Positions 9,409 through 18,773 of a stretch of DNA of 64,000 nucleotides are shown piece after piece (within the stretch, counting starts at the first letter, position 1; every line of letters starts with the position of its first letter). A program made the translations under genes and the position numbers. This stretch comes from Clostridium jeddahitimonense (GTDB lineage Bacteria > Bacillota > Clostridia > Clostridiales > Clostridiaceae), in assembly GCA_000753455.2 (NCBI GenBank), contig LM994670.1:3649622-3713621 (forward strand), given 5' to 3'. The notes beneath the pieces were generated by a model, which did not search any database, had not been told where the DNA came from, and worked only from the letters and a program-made list of their open reading frames with translations.

Positions 9409-10530
9409 CTATCTTAAGTTCAATTTATAAACAGACATTAAATTATTTAATATAGAATTGAAATCATACTCTTTTTCCTTTACAGCTTCCATTATGTCTA
9501 CATACATAACCTGTTTTTTTTCAATAATACTCAATGCTTTATCGGCCCAAGCTTTACTTCCCTCATCTAATCTTAATTGAGTTATTAAATTCGCGCCCAA
9601 ATCTACTTCCTTTTGAATAGCTTCTGATACTAAACAATTAACTTTAGATGCTTGTGCTTCTAGTAAAACAAGCCCTAAACCTTCACTAATTGAAGGTAAT
9701 ATAAATAAATTAGTACTTTTTAAAATATATGGTATATCGTCTCTAAGTCCTAGAAAATATACATTATTATTTAAATCTAACGCTTCTACCCTTTTTCTAA
9801 TCCTCTCTTCCTCATCACCGATTCCAACTAAAATAAGCTTGATATTATTATTTGCTAAAACCATCTCCTTTGTAACATCTATTAAAAATTCATGATTTTT
9901 AGCATTTATAAATCTCCCTATATGACATACTATTAAATCCTCTTCTTTAAGTTTTAACTCTTCTCTTAAACTAGTTTTAGAATTATAATTAATGAACTTT
10001 TCATAATCTATATAATTGGGAAGTATTCTATATTTTTTATTTTTTAATATGTTATTGCCAAAAAGATACTTACCAGCAGCATTACTACAAGCTAAAAAAT
10101 CAGTAGAAAATATTCTTATAAGAATCTTCATTACTAATGCATAAGATTTTCTTAACAAACTATTACTTATATCAGCAGTAGTATGTGCATGGGAAACTCT
10201 AACCTTTATTCCTTCTAAATAGGCAGCTATCATTGCAACGCCACAATTAAACATCATATGTGTATGAACTGCATCATATGGTCCATTTTCTCTGATTATT
10301 TTTCTTATATCATCTATAGCTTTAATAAATCCGACTTCATTAGGAGGGGTTAATCTTATTGTTTTTCCTCCAAGTTCTTCGATTTCTTTGTCATAATAAG
10401 ATTCCTTATTACTATAAGAAATAAAATCAAATATAATCTCATTATTAATTTTTCTATATAAATTTATAAGCATTGTTTCAGTTCCGCCAACATTCATAGC
10501 CCCTGTAATATGCAATATTTTCCCCTTCAT
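9409..10530 (-). CDS. GT4-family glycosyltransferase (EpsF-like)
   Basis: This 373-residue GT-B enzyme has GAMNVGGTETM near the N-terminus, an SHAHTT segment near residue 118, CHIGRFINAKNH near residue 205 and an EX7E motif (EGLGLVLLE). The layout resembles EpsF of Bacillus subtilis, an EPS glycosyltransferase, though orthology cannot be proven by eye. An in-frame GTG three codons upstream is part of the ribosome binding site (AGGTGATAATT before ATG), so the ATG at 10,530 is the better start. Confidence 0.88.
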   Translation of the reverse strand: MKGKILHITGAMNVGGTETMLINLYRKINNEIIFDFISYSNKESYYDKEIEELGGKTIRLTPPNEVGFIKAIDDIRKIIRENGPYDAVHTHMMFNCGVAMIAAYLEGIKVRVSHAHTTADISNSLLRKSYALVMKILIRIFSTDFLACSNAAGKYLFGNNILKNKKYRILPNYIDYEKFINYNSKTSLREELKLKEEDLIVCHIGRFINAKNHEFLIDVTKEMVLANNNIKLILVGIGDEEERIRKRVEALDLNNNVYFLGLRDDIPYILKSTNLFILPSISEGLGLVLLEAQASKVNCLVSEAIQKEVDLGANLITQLRLDEGSKAWADKALSIIEKKQVMYVDIMEAVKEKEYDFNSILNNLMSVYKLNLR

Positions 10531-10568
10531 AATTATCACCTATAACCATTTAATGTTTTTATTTATTG

Positions 10569-11642
10569 CTATTTTACTTCATAAAAAATTGTATCTAACT
10601 TATATGCTGTATTATATTTCAATCCATTAGTTACATCCTGATCATAATAAAAGAATACAAAATATAATATTAATAGCATAAAATAAAATAATCTCCTTTC
10701 TTTACCATAAAGACAATTAGCAATTATATATGGTATTAATATAAAGCTATATAACTGAAAATAAATTGTAAATCTTGCAAATATCCAGTTATATGCTGAA
10801 AATAGCATAACTATAAAGCAAATAATATTCATATTTACAAATACATTTCCATACTTCCACTTTTCTTTTATAATATTTCTCTTTAAATAAGCTAATAATA
10901 CTGGGACAGCAAATACTGCAATTCTAATTAAATTAGCTCCCCCTTCATCAAATTCAGCATATTGCTCATATCGTGTATTGCCTAAAAATTTCATAGCTAG
11001 GTTTAGTAATGGTTCATAAAATATTAATCCTATAGCTGTTAGTACAAAAATTATATTAGTCATTCTTTCCCACGGCGTAAGCCTAACTATAAAATATAAA
11101 GGAATCATTATTAATGCCGAATTATGTATTGTGCTCATTAGTAATACTATAAGAAAATATGTCTTATATTTTTTCTTGAATATTAGTGTTGTTGCAAAGA
11201 ACAATATTGAAGCTGCTAGACTTTGTCTAATTCCATTCATGGTTACAATATAATATCCTGAAGTAATATATAAAAATATTCCTAATTCAAAATAACTATC
11301 CTTTGTATATCTATAAATAGTTATTACATTTAGCATGTTTATAATTATAGAAGTTACTATTATTAATAATTGAGAATCCTTAGAAAATACTTTTAAAAAT
11401 CTTATAAAGTAAATAAATCCAACTTCATAACCATCTGAAATATATGATTGGTCTACTAATTCATACAGATGCCTGTACATCCCTGTATCCCCTATACCAG
11501 ATCTAATTGCAGATACAACTACTAAAATTGCTATAACAAAAAATAAGAAAAACCATGATATTTTTCCATACTTACTTTCAATTTTTCTAGTTAATAAAGC
11601 TAAAAAATAAGTTGCTATTGTTGTTACATAAAAAACTGTCAT
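10569..11642 (-). CDS. EpsG-family membrane protein, probable EPS polymerase
   Basis: A 357-residue polytopic membrane protein with about ten hydrophobic segments. Around residue 65 it has the RSGIGDTGMYRHLYE region, and near residue 135 a TMNGIRQSLAASI segment, both typical of the EpsG family (Wzy-like O-antigen/EPS polymerases). Such proteins join repeat units on the outer face of the membrane. It is the only polymerase candidate seen in the operon. No Wzx-type flippase is in the window, so export of the repeat must depend on a gene beyond the left edge or elsewhere. Confidence 0.85.
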   Translation of the reverse strand: MTVFYVTTIATYFLALLTRKIESKYGKISWFFLFFVIAILVVVSAIRSGIGDTGMYRHLYELVDQSYISDGYEVGFIYFIRFLKVFSKDSQLLIIVTSIIINMLNVITIYRYTKDSYFELGIFLYITSGYYIVTMNGIRQSLAASILFFATTLIFKKKYKTYFLIVLLMSTIHNSALIMIPLYFIVRLTPWERMTNIIFVLTAIGLIFYEPLLNLAMKFLGNTRYEQYAEFDEGGANLIRIAVFAVPVLLAYLKRNIIKEKWKYGNVFVNMNIICFIVMLFSAYNWIFARFTIYFQLYSFILIPYIIANCLYGKERRLFYFMLLILYFVFFYYDQDVTNGLKYNTAYKLDTIFYEVK

Positions 11643-11660
11643 GTTTCCCTCCTTTAATGT

Positions 11661-12551
11661 TTATGTTACTCTTGCATTTTTTCTAATGTACAAATATAAT
11701 AAAAAACCTATTGGTATTGATAATATAGTTAAAGCTTTGCTTGGACTTTCATTAATAAAATCTTTATTCTTTGAAATAATGCTACTAGATACATAATGTA
11801 TGTTTTCTTTTAATCTATATATTAAATTCCCTTGTTTATTTTTTAGATTTTCTTTTCTATAAAAAGCAAAACCTCTTGGATTTTTTATATATTGCCTTAA
11901 CATATTATTAGTAGATCCATCTTGCTGATATTCAACAATACATACTATTTCATTCATTAATAAAAGCTCGTATTCTTGATCTATCTTGTAATATTTATAA
12001 GCTAGTCCAACATACTTCTCCCCTTCAAATATCGGATATTTATGCCTTCTTGTTAAATCACTCCTATATATGAGTTTTTTATCTCCTCTTACTTTGTTTT
12101 TATTATATAAATCAAACAAAGTAGATGATTTTATATCATGTGGAAACTCAGTTCCTATAACGCTTCCATTTTCAAAAGCATCTAAACCTGCAAATCCTGC
12201 ATATTTATTAGATCCATTATTAATCCAAAAGCTACATATTTTTTCTACAGCATCTTCTAGCATATAATCATCTGAATCTAGGCATGTATTTAATTCAGTA
12301 TTTATATTTTCATAAGCTGTATTATGTGCACCATGCATGCCTTGATTTTCTTGATAAATATATCTTATATTAAAGTCATTTTTTTCATTAATCCACTTAT
12401 CTACATCATCTCTTGTCCCATCAGTAGAGCCATCGTCAATTATTAACCATTCAAAGTTATTACTTGTTTGCTTTCTTAAGCTTTTATAGCATCTAAACAA
12501 TAAATCTTTTCTATTGTAAGTTGGCGTAAATATCGTTAATAAAGGCTTCAT
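11661..12551 (-). CDS. GT2-family glycosyltransferase
   Basis: A 296-residue GT-A enzyme with LLTIFTPTYNRKDLLFRC, LIIDDGSTDGTRDD near residue 38 and the metal-binding CLDSDDYML near residue 93. One hydrophobic segment near the C-terminus (about residues 272-290) could anchor it in the membrane. It lies between the polymerase gene and a GT4 gene, with short spacers. Family is clear; the specificity is not. Confidence 0.9.
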   Translation of the reverse strand: MKPLLTIFTPTYNRKDLLFRCYKSLRKQTSNNFEWLIIDDGSTDGTRDDVDKWINEKNDFNIRYIYQENQGMHGAHNTAYENINTELNTCLDSDDYMLEDAVEKICSFWINNGSNKYAGFAGLDAFENGSVIGTEFPHDIKSSTLFDLYNKNKVRGDKKLIYRSDLTRRHKYPIFEGEKYVGLAYKYYKIDQEYELLLMNEIVCIVEYQQDGSTNNMLRQYIKNPRGFAFYRKENLKNKQGNLIYRLKENIHYVSSSIISKNKDFINESPSKALTILSIPIGFLLYLYIRKNARVT

Positions 12552-12560
12552 ATATACTCC

Positions 12561-13682
12561 TCATCTACTTATAATCGTCTTATACACTTTCCTTTCTATA
12601 TCATTAATGTATGTTTTAATATTAAATTTTTCATCTACAATTCTTTTAGTATTTATAGAGTAAAACTCAATTAACCTTTTATTATCTTTAAGATTAGCTA
12701 GCTCATTTATAAACTTCTTATACTCACAAGCTCCTATTAAAACACCTGTATCTTTGTTAATAACTTCATTTATACTTCCTACATCTGTTGATATTATTGC
12801 TTTTCCAAAAGCCATTGCTTCCAATAAAACCATTGGTAATCCTTCGTATAAGGAAGGAAGGAAAAATATATCTATAATTGGATAAAACCTATATACATCA
12901 TTTTGAAAACCAGTTAAAACAAATAATTCTCCTAAATTATTTTCTCTTATAAGTTTTTTAACTTCATCCTCCTGAGATCCATTTCCTACTAATAAAACTT
13001 TGCAATTACTAAATTTATCTTTATATTTGGCAAACTCCTTAATAAAAGGTACAATTCCTTTTTCACTATCTAACCTCCCTATGAAACCAATGACTATTTT
13101 ATCTCTGGTGATATTAAACTCTTTTCTTACTTTTTCTGATTTACCAATATCAAAGTTATTTATTTCATTTATATCTATTGCATTAGAAAGGATTATTGTT
13201 TTTTCTTTATTAAAATATTTTGTATTATCGTTATAAAATTCATATACAATATTTCCACAAGCAATATTGTAGTCATATTTGGGCCTTAAAATTGAGTCTA
13301 TCTTTTTATTAACTCCATTTTCTTTTAACCAAGGATAACAGCTATGTATATGAGAAATAACTTTAACTTTTAAGCTAAATATTCTTTTACTTATGTAGCT
13401 TATAACTGAAGCTGTATTGTCATGTGCATGGATTACATCTATACCTTCTTTTTCTACTACCTCTTTTATTTTTATAATATCTTTCACAATATTTTTATTT
13501 GAAAAGTCAACTGAATAGCTTTTTATATTACTTTCTTTAAATACCTTTTTAAGATTATCTCCACCACATAATACTATTGGTTCATATTCCTTCATATTTT
13601 TACATATTAATAATGCCATTTTTTCAGCACCACTCAATTTATTCATTGGCAATACATGCAATACTTTTTCCAGAATAATCAC
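12561..13682 (-). CDS. GT4-family glycosyltransferase
   Basis: A 373-residue GT-B enzyme with KLSGAEKMAL near the N-terminus, AHDNTAS near residue 104, IGFIGRLDSEKGI near residue 198 and an EX7E motif (EGLPMVLLE). No ATG is near the start: the frame opens with GTG, but that codon is part of the GGGGTGATT ribosome binding site. An ATT at 13,676 or CTG at 13,673 would be better spaced, so the start is doubtful by up to 4 residues. The enzyme is cytoplasmic, with no membrane segment. Confidence 0.88.
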   Translation of the reverse strand: MIILEKVLHVLPMNKLSGAEKMALLICKNMKEYEPIVLCGGDNLKKVFKESNIKSYSVDFSNKNIVKDIIKIKEVVEKEGIDVIHAHDNTASVISYISKRIFSLKVKVISHIHSCYPWLKENGVNKKIDSILRPKYDYNIACGNIVYEFYNDNTKYFNKEKTIILSNAIDINEINNFDIGKSEKVRKEFNITRDKIVIGFIGRLDSEKGIVPFIKEFAKYKDKFSNCKVLLVGNGSQEDEVKKLIRENNLGELFVLTGFQNDVYRFYPIIDIFFLPSLYEGLPMVLLEAMAFGKAIISTDVGSINEVINKDTGVLIGACEYKKFINELANLKDNKRLIEFYSINTKRIVDEKFNIKTYINDIERKVYKTIISR

Positions 13683-13701
13683 CCCACTTTAAACAATTAA
13701 C

Positions 13702-14856
13702 TTACCTGTACGAAAAAATCTTTTCATATGAAATATCACTATAAGTATCCTCATATATATCTTTAATTTCACTTGTTATAGTTTTAATCTTATACTTATT
13801 AATCTCTCCTGATATTTCAAAGTTCTTATCATTTAAAAGATAATATTTTTCAATTTCCTTTGCTGTTTCTTCATAATCTCCAACCTCTACAAGCGAACCA
13901 ACACTTTCATTGCAAACTACATCTCTACATCCTCTTATATTTGTAGCAATTACTTTCCTACCACAAGCCATAAACTCCATAAGGTTTCTAGGTAACCCCT
14001 CCCTATGTGACATAAGTATTCCTATATCTGAAACATTTATAAGCTCATTTATATCTTCTCTATATCCTAATAACTTTATATTTTCTTCTAGCCCACTTTT
14101 ACTTATTTCTTTTTTTATGTGCTCTAATAATTTTCCATCCCCAACACAAAGAACTTTAATATTATGGTATCTATCCTTTAGTAATTCCATTGCTTTAATT
14201 AGCTGAATATGGTTCTTATTTTTATTTACTTCTGCTATATTTAAAACAACAAAATCCTCTTCCTTTAAATCTAATTCTTCTTTCTTATTTTCTATTTCTT
14301 CATCACTTAACTTTTTATATTTATTAAGATCTAATCCAACTCCACTCATTAAATAACATTTTTCCGGATTAAGTTTATTTTTAGTTATTTCATAATCCTC
14401 TTTATTAATATTTATAGTTACATTAGTAAGACTAGCCATAAATTTTTCTATAGGATAATACAGCATCCATCCTAACTTTGATCCACCTTTTAAAAAATGG
14501 TATCCATGTGCAGTATATATAGTTTTTAGCCTTGGGAACTTAAATCTAAGTAATCTACCATATATACCTGCAATAGGTGTATGAACATGTATTACATCAT
14601 ATTCATTTATAGATTGGATATCTATTAATTTATTAAAAGCTTTTATGTTTCCTAATCCTAACGGGTTTCTTGAAAAAGGAACTTCGAAAACCCTAACTCC
14701 CTTTGCTTGTAATTTTTTATCTAAAGGCTTGTCTATCGAACAAGCGCAATCAACTTTATATCCATTAGCTAAAAGCATCTCTATATGGGGAACTAAAAAT
14801 GCATTTATAGTTCTACTCACTGTTGTTACATATAATACTTTTTTCAAATTCCCCAC
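13702..14856 (-). CDS. GT4-family glycosyltransferase (EpsD-like)
   Basis: A 384-residue GT-B enzyme. It has the N-terminal TTVSRTINAFLVPHIEML segment, HVHTPIAG near residue 95 and TAHGYHFLKGGS near residue 118, all typical of EpsD/CapM-type transferases. The C-terminal domain has an EX7E motif (EGLPRNLME) and CGRKVIATN. It is the first glycosyltransferase encoded after the biosynthetic and export-control block, so it may add the second sugar to the priming residue. That order argument is inference only. Confidence 0.88.
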   Translation of the reverse strand: MGNLKKVLYVTTVSRTINAFLVPHIEMLLANGYKVDCACSIDKPLDKKLQAKGVRVFEVPFSRNPLGLGNIKAFNKLIDIQSINEYDVIHVHTPIAGIYGRLLRFKFPRLKTIYTAHGYHFLKGGSKLGWMLYYPIEKFMASLTNVTININKEDYEITKNKLNPEKCYLMSGVGLDLNKYKKLSDEEIENKKEELDLKEEDFVVLNIAEVNKNKNHIQLIKAMELLKDRYHNIKVLCVGDGKLLEHIKKEISKSGLEENIKLLGYREDINELINVSDIGILMSHREGLPRNLMEFMACGRKVIATNIRGCRDVVCNESVGSLVEVGDYEETAKEIEKYYLLNDKNFEISGEINKYKIKTITSEIKDIYEDTYSDISYEKIFSYR

Positions 14857-14924
14857 CTCGTTAGTTCTTAATTAATCATTTATATTAAAAGTATTGTTTG
14901 CTTATTTTAACTTGTAATCTGTCA

Positions 14925-15578
14925 CTAATTAGTTGTAAGTTGTAACTCCTTAATAACCTTTGCTGGAACTCCAACTGCTGTACAATATGGTTCAATATCA
15001 TTTATAACCACAGCTCCAGCCCCTATAATCGCTCCTTGACCTATTATCTTGCCTTGAATTACTGTTGAGCCTGATCCCATAGTTACACCTTCTTCGATTA
15101 AGTCATTTCCTGAAACATTAACATTCCATAATAATGAAGCGTAATCTTTAACTACTGAATCATGTCCTATTCCGCATTTAGGACTTACAATTACATGTTT
15201 TCCTATTTCAATATTTGATGTTAATATAACACCTTCATAAACTATTGACCCTTCCCCTAATGTCATAAAGTCATGTATCCATACTCTTGGATGAACTATT
15301 GTTGCAAATTTATATTTTCCATTTAATTTACTTACTATTCTTTTTTTAACCTTATAATTTGCTATAGCTATTACTACATAAGTATCTGCAGAAAAGAATC
15401 CTAATGAATCTAGGCCTCCAATAACTGAATATCCATTAATAACTTTTCCCCAATTATCAACGTTATCATCTATAAATCCAATCATATTCCAGGTTGGCTC
15501 TAGCTCATTTATTTGTTGTATCATTAAGGAAACTTCTCTACCTACACCACCTGCTCCTATGATAATTAAGTTCTTCAT
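14925..15578 (-). CDS. PglD/EpsM-type sugar O/N-acetyltransferase
   Basis: A 217-residue acetyltransferase. Residues 1-80 form the PglD-type N-terminal Rossmann domain (IIIGAGGVGREVSLM). Residues 95-210 are left-handed beta-helix hexapeptide repeats (IEIGKHVIVSP, GIGHDSVV, GQGAIIGAGAVV) ending in VGVPAKVI. The His of GIGHDS matches the catalytic base position of PglD. Family members acetylate the amino group that the PglE-type aminotransferase installs, so this gene and the aminotransferase at 17,592 form a matching pair for an N-acetylated deoxyamino sugar. Confidence 0.88.
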   Translation of the reverse strand: MKNLIIIGAGGVGREVSLMIQQINELEPTWNMIGFIDDNVDNWGKVINGYSVIGGLDSLGFFSADTYVVIAIANYKVKKRIVSKLNGKYKFATIVHPRVWIHDFMTLGEGSIVYEGVILTSNIEIGKHVIVSPKCGIGHDSVVKDYASLLWNVNVSGNDLIEEGVTMGSGSTVIQGKIIGQGAIIGAGAVVINDIEPYCTAVGVPAKVIKELQLTTN

Positions 15579-15583
15579 ATTAT

Positions 15584-16267
15584 CTACCTTGCTATTCTAA
15601 ACTTCTTTTTGCTACTCTCAGAATAATGCTTATAATATCCATATTTCTCCTTCAAATCAGAACCATTTAATATGCTTCCTATAATATTGGCTCTAACTTT
15701 TTCAAGCTCATTATATGCATGCTTTATATACTTTCCTTTAGTTTTTTTTGCTCTTACAACTAATATAGTTCCATCACATTTTGCCGCTAATAACTGTGCA
15801 TCAGTAACAGCCATCACAGGTGGTGTATCTATCACTATATAGTCATACCTTACAGACATTTCATCTATAAATTTTTTCAGCATATTTGATCCTATAACTT
15901 CTGCTGGATTAGGTGGCAAAGTTCCAGCTGTAATTAAATCTACTCCTTCCCCTACTGATATTATTACCTCTTTTTCTGTACATTTATCTACTAATAAATC
16001 TGTTATTCCTACCTCATTAGAGACTTTAAATTTTTTATGGAGAGAAGGCTTTCTTAAATCACAATCAATTATAAGTACCTTATTCTTATTTTCACTTAAA
16101 ACATAAGCTAAATTTCCTGAAACTGTAGACTTTCCTTCTCCTGCTATTGAACTTGTAACTACTAGAGTTTTGATTCTTTTGTCAACAGAAGAATAATTAA
16201 TGCTAGTTCTTATTGATCTATACGATTCAGCCGATATTGACCTTGGCATTTTGTTTGCTATGAACAT
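15584..16267 (-). CDS. Bacterial tyrosine kinase (CpsD/CapB/EpsB type)
   Basis: A 227-residue BY-kinase that controls polysaccharide polymerisation. Walker A is AGEGKST (residues 42-48), Walker A-prime is LIIDCDLRKP near residue 70 and Walker B is YIVIDTPP. The C-terminus has a tyrosine cluster (Tyr209, 211, 212, 215) that would be autophosphorylated. It has no membrane segment and, as in other Firmicutes, needs the separate Wzz-type adaptor encoded just upstream. Its start overlaps the end of that gene by 41 bases but has its own AAAGGAGG site, so no frameshift is implied. No CpsB-type phosphatase is in the window. Confidence 0.93.
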   Translation of the reverse strand: MFIANKMPRSISAESYRSIRTSINYSSVDKRIKTLVVTSSIAGEGKSTVSGNLAYVLSENKNKVLIIDCDLRKPSLHKKFKVSNEVGITDLLVDKCTEKEVIISVGEGVDLITAGTLPPNPAEVIGSNMLKKFIDEMSVRYDYIVIDTPPVMAVTDAQLLAAKCDGTILVVRAKKTKGKYIKHAYNELEKVRANIIGSILNGSDLKEKYGYYKHYSESSKKKFRIAR

Positions 16268-16952
16268 AATTATCCTCCTTTACGAATTCTTTTTCATGTT
16301 TAGGTATATCTCCTAATACTGGTATTGGTAACAATTTTTCTAAATCTTGTTTATTTTTTAATGTATCATCTAAGTAATCTATAACTAAGATTAGCCCAAT
16401 AGATGCTATTATTCCAAATACTACTCCAACTTGAACAACCCTAACTTTGTTAGGAACACTCATACTTTCGTAAGCATTATTTACTATTCTTGGACTTAAA
16501 TTTGGTATTATCTCCTGTAATCTTTTAATAAATTCCTCTGCTACAACATCAAGAGTTTTTGCATTTCCACTTGTAACTCCTCCGTAATATCTCATAGTTA
16601 CTATAGGAGAATCCTCTGAAGATTGAACAGATATGGAACCCATGACTTGACCTGGATCTTTATCTATATTATTTTTTTTAAGCACATCTGCTAAAAACTC
16701 TTCTGTCATAACCATATCTTTTAGAGTTTGAATATTTTTCCCATAAAAATTCATTTCTTGCATTATTGAATAATCCAATCCTTCTTCTTCTACTCCCATA
16801 AAAACACTTAGCATAGCACTATATGACGGTTGCATTTTAGAAGCTTTTAAATATGATACTCCAGTTGTTATCATCGTAATAACTATAATTATCCAAAACT
16901 TCTTTTTAAATAAAGTAAATAACGATTCAACATCAATTAACTTATCGTCCAT
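16227..16952 (-). CDS. Wzz-domain chain-length determinant / kinase adaptor (CpsC/CapA type)
   Basis: A 241-residue membrane protein with two transmembrane segments (about residues 18-36 and 175-197) around an extracellular Wzz domain, plus a short cytoplasmic tail. This is the Gram-positive form, split from the kinase. The region before the second segment carries the usual proline-bearing SVPNKVRVVQVG motif. The cytoplasmic end overlaps the start of the kinase gene, which favours coupled translation of the two partners. Expected role: activate the kinase and set EPS chain length. Confidence 0.9.
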   Translation of the reverse strand: MDDKLIDVESLFTLFKKKFWIIIVITMITTGVSYLKASKMQPSYSAMLSVFMGVEEEGLDYSIMQEMNFYGKNIQTLKDMVMTEEFLADVLKKNNIDKDPGQVMGSISVQSSEDSPIVTMRYYGGVTSGNAKTLDVVAEEFIKRLQEIIPNLSPRIVNNAYESMSVPNKVRVVQVGVVFGIIASIGLILVIDYLDDTLKNKQDLEKLLPIPVLGDIPKHEKEFVKEDNYVHSKQNAKVNIG

Positions 16953-16991
16953 ACTAATCCTCCTCTAGCCTTTGTATACCACTTTATTAGC

Positions 16992-17588
16992 CTAATTGTT
17001 GCCATTAAAATATTCCATTGTAATGCTTTCATTTTGATTTATTCCATCTCTCTTCACAACCTTATATATCGTTAAAAAAAGTATCTTTAAATCAAGTAAA
17101 AATGATCTATTATCTACATACCAAACATCTAGTTCAAACTTTTCATTCCACGTTAATGAATTTCTTCCATTTACCTGAGCCAATCCTGTAATACCAGGCA
17201 ATACATCATGCCTTCTAATTTGCTCATCATTATATATACTTAAATATTGTTTAAGTAATGGTCTTGGACCAACTAAACTCATCTCTCCCTTTATTACATT
17301 TATTAATTCCGGAAGCTCATCTAAGCTTGTAGCTCTTAAAAATGAACCTAGCCTTGTGACCCTGTCAAAGTCAGGCAAGTCATCTCCATACTTATCTTTT
17401 ACATCCTTCATTGTTCTAAACTTTATTATCTTAAATACCTCATTATCTTTCCCTACCCTTTCTTGAAGAAATAGCACCGGAGTTCCTAGGCTTATTTTTA
17501 CCAAAAAGTAAATAATTAACATTATGGGTGATAAAAAAAATAATAATACCGTTGAAATCAAAATATCAAATACTCTTTTAATAAACAT
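16992..17588 (-). CDS. Membrane phosphoglycosyl transferase (EpsL/PglC type)
   Basis: This 198-residue enzyme is the small monotopic form of bacterial sugar transferase, which starts the repeat unit by moving a sugar phosphate to undecaprenyl phosphate. An N-terminal re-entrant hydrophobic helix (residues 6-30) is followed by QERVGKDNEVFKIIKFRTM. The catalytic Asp-Glu pair is in TSLDELPELINVIKGEMS, and SLVGPRPLL follows. Length matches PglC/EpsL rather than the longer WbaP type. Together with the adjacent aminotransferase and PglD-like gene, this suggests a diacetamido-sugar start, as in PglC systems. Confidence 0.92.
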   Translation of the reverse strand: MFIKRVFDILISTVLLFFLSPIMLIIYFLVKISLGTPVLFLQERVGKDNEVFKIIKFRTMKDVKDKYGDDLPDFDRVTRLGSFLRATSLDELPELINVIKGEMSLVGPRPLLKQYLSIYNDEQIRRHDVLPGITGLAQVNGRNSLTWNEKFELDVWYVDNRSFLLDLKILFLTIYKVVKRDGINQNESITMEYFNGNN

Positions 17589-17591
17589 ATC

Positions 17592-18773
17592 TTAAATCTC
17601 TCTAAATAAATCTTTTATAATTTCTATTACGTATTCTTGCTCTTCTATAGTCATCTTTGTATCTGAAGGTAAACATACTCCTCTATTAAATACGTCTTCT
17701 GATACACTTGTTTCATCTTCTTCATTATGCTTAAAGAATCTATATTCTTCAAAATAAGGTTGAAGGTGCATAGGCTTCCAAACTGGCCTTGATTCTATAT
17801 TTTCTTCTTCTAAAGCTAAAATTATATCAATAGGTTTTACCTTTGAATCATTAGATAAAATAATAACACTTAACCAATAATTAGGTTCACCATAATTTCT
17901 TACTGGCGCCATTTCTATATCTTCTATTTCAATAAAGCTACTTTTGTAAAATTCATATATTTCTTTTTTCTTTTTTATCCTATCTTCTATAACCTTTAGT
18001 TGTCCTCTTCCTATTCCAGCTACAACATTACTCATCCTATAGTTATATCCAAGCTCACTATGTTGATAATATCTTGTATTATCTCTTGATTGAGTTGCCC
18101 AAAATTTTGCCTTTTGAAGTCCATCTATATTATTTGATACAAGCATACCTCCACCAGAAGTAGTTATTATCTTATTTCCATTAAAAGAATAAATACCATA
18201 TTTACCTATAGTCCCTGTTTGAACTCCCTTATAAGTTGCACCTAAACTCTCTGCTGCATCCTCAATAACTGGAACATTATATCTATTACAAATTTCCATT
18301 ATTGGATCCATATCTGCACTTTGTCCATAAAGATGCACCACTATAACAGCCTTTGGCGATTTACCCAATTCTTCATAATATTTAAAGGCATTTTCTAAAG
18401 CTATAGGTGACATATTTAAACTTCCTGGTTCCGAGTCAATAAATACTGGTTCAGCGCCTTCATAAATTATTGGATTGCATGTTGCTACAAATGTTAAACT
18501 TGAACAAAATACAATGTTTCCTTTAGTTACATCTAATAATTTTACAGCCATATGAACTGCTGCAGTTCCTGATGATAATGCTAGTCCTCCCCCTGAACCA
18601 ACATAATCTGATAATTCTTGTTCAAAGCTTTCGACATTTGGTCCTAACGGAGCTATCCAATTGCTCAAAAATGCTTCATCTATAAACTTTCTTTCATACT
18701 TTCCCATATGTGGTGATGATAAAAATATTCTCTTATCGATCTTAGGCTTAATCCTTCTGCGCGTTAACTCCAT
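17592..18773 (-). CDS. DegT/DnrJ/EryC1 sugar aminotransferase (EpsN/PglE type)
   Basis: A 393-residue PLP-dependent aminotransferase acting on nucleotide-linked 4-keto sugars. The Schiff-base lysine is Lys201 within SFNGNKIITTSGGG. EDAAESLGA near residue 171 holds the cofactor ring-binding Asp, and SSGTAAVHMA near residue 67 the phosphate-binding loop. It is the first gene of the EPS operon and overlaps none of its neighbours. It needs a 4-keto-6-deoxy substrate made by a PglF/EpsC-type dehydratase, which is not in the window. Confidence 0.92.
   Translation of the reverse strand: MELTRRRIKPKIDKRIFLSSPHMGKYERKFIDEAFLSNWIAPLGPNVESFEQELSDYVGSGGGLALSSGTAAVHMAVKLLDVTKGNIVFCSSLTFVATCNPIIYEGAEPVFIDSEPGSLNMSPIALENAFKYYEELGKSPKAVIVVHLYGQSADMDPIMEICNRYNVPVIEDAAESLGATYKGVQTGTIGKYGIYSFNGNKIITTSGGGMLVSNNIDGLQKAKFWATQSRDNTRYYQHSELGYNYRMSNVVAGIGRGQLKVIEDRIKKKKEIYEFYKSSFIEIEDIEMAPVRNYGEPNYWLSVIILSNDSKVKPIDIILALEEENIESRPVWKPMHLQPYFEEYRFFKHNEEDETSVSEDVFNRGVCLPSDTKMTIEEQEYVIEIIKDLFREI

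Noticed and set aside
15584..16267. Frameshift splitting a Wzz-kinase fusion
   Set aside because: The 41-base overlap could suggest a broken fusion, but both proteins are complete and the kinase has its own ribosome binding site; split genes are normal in Firmicutes.
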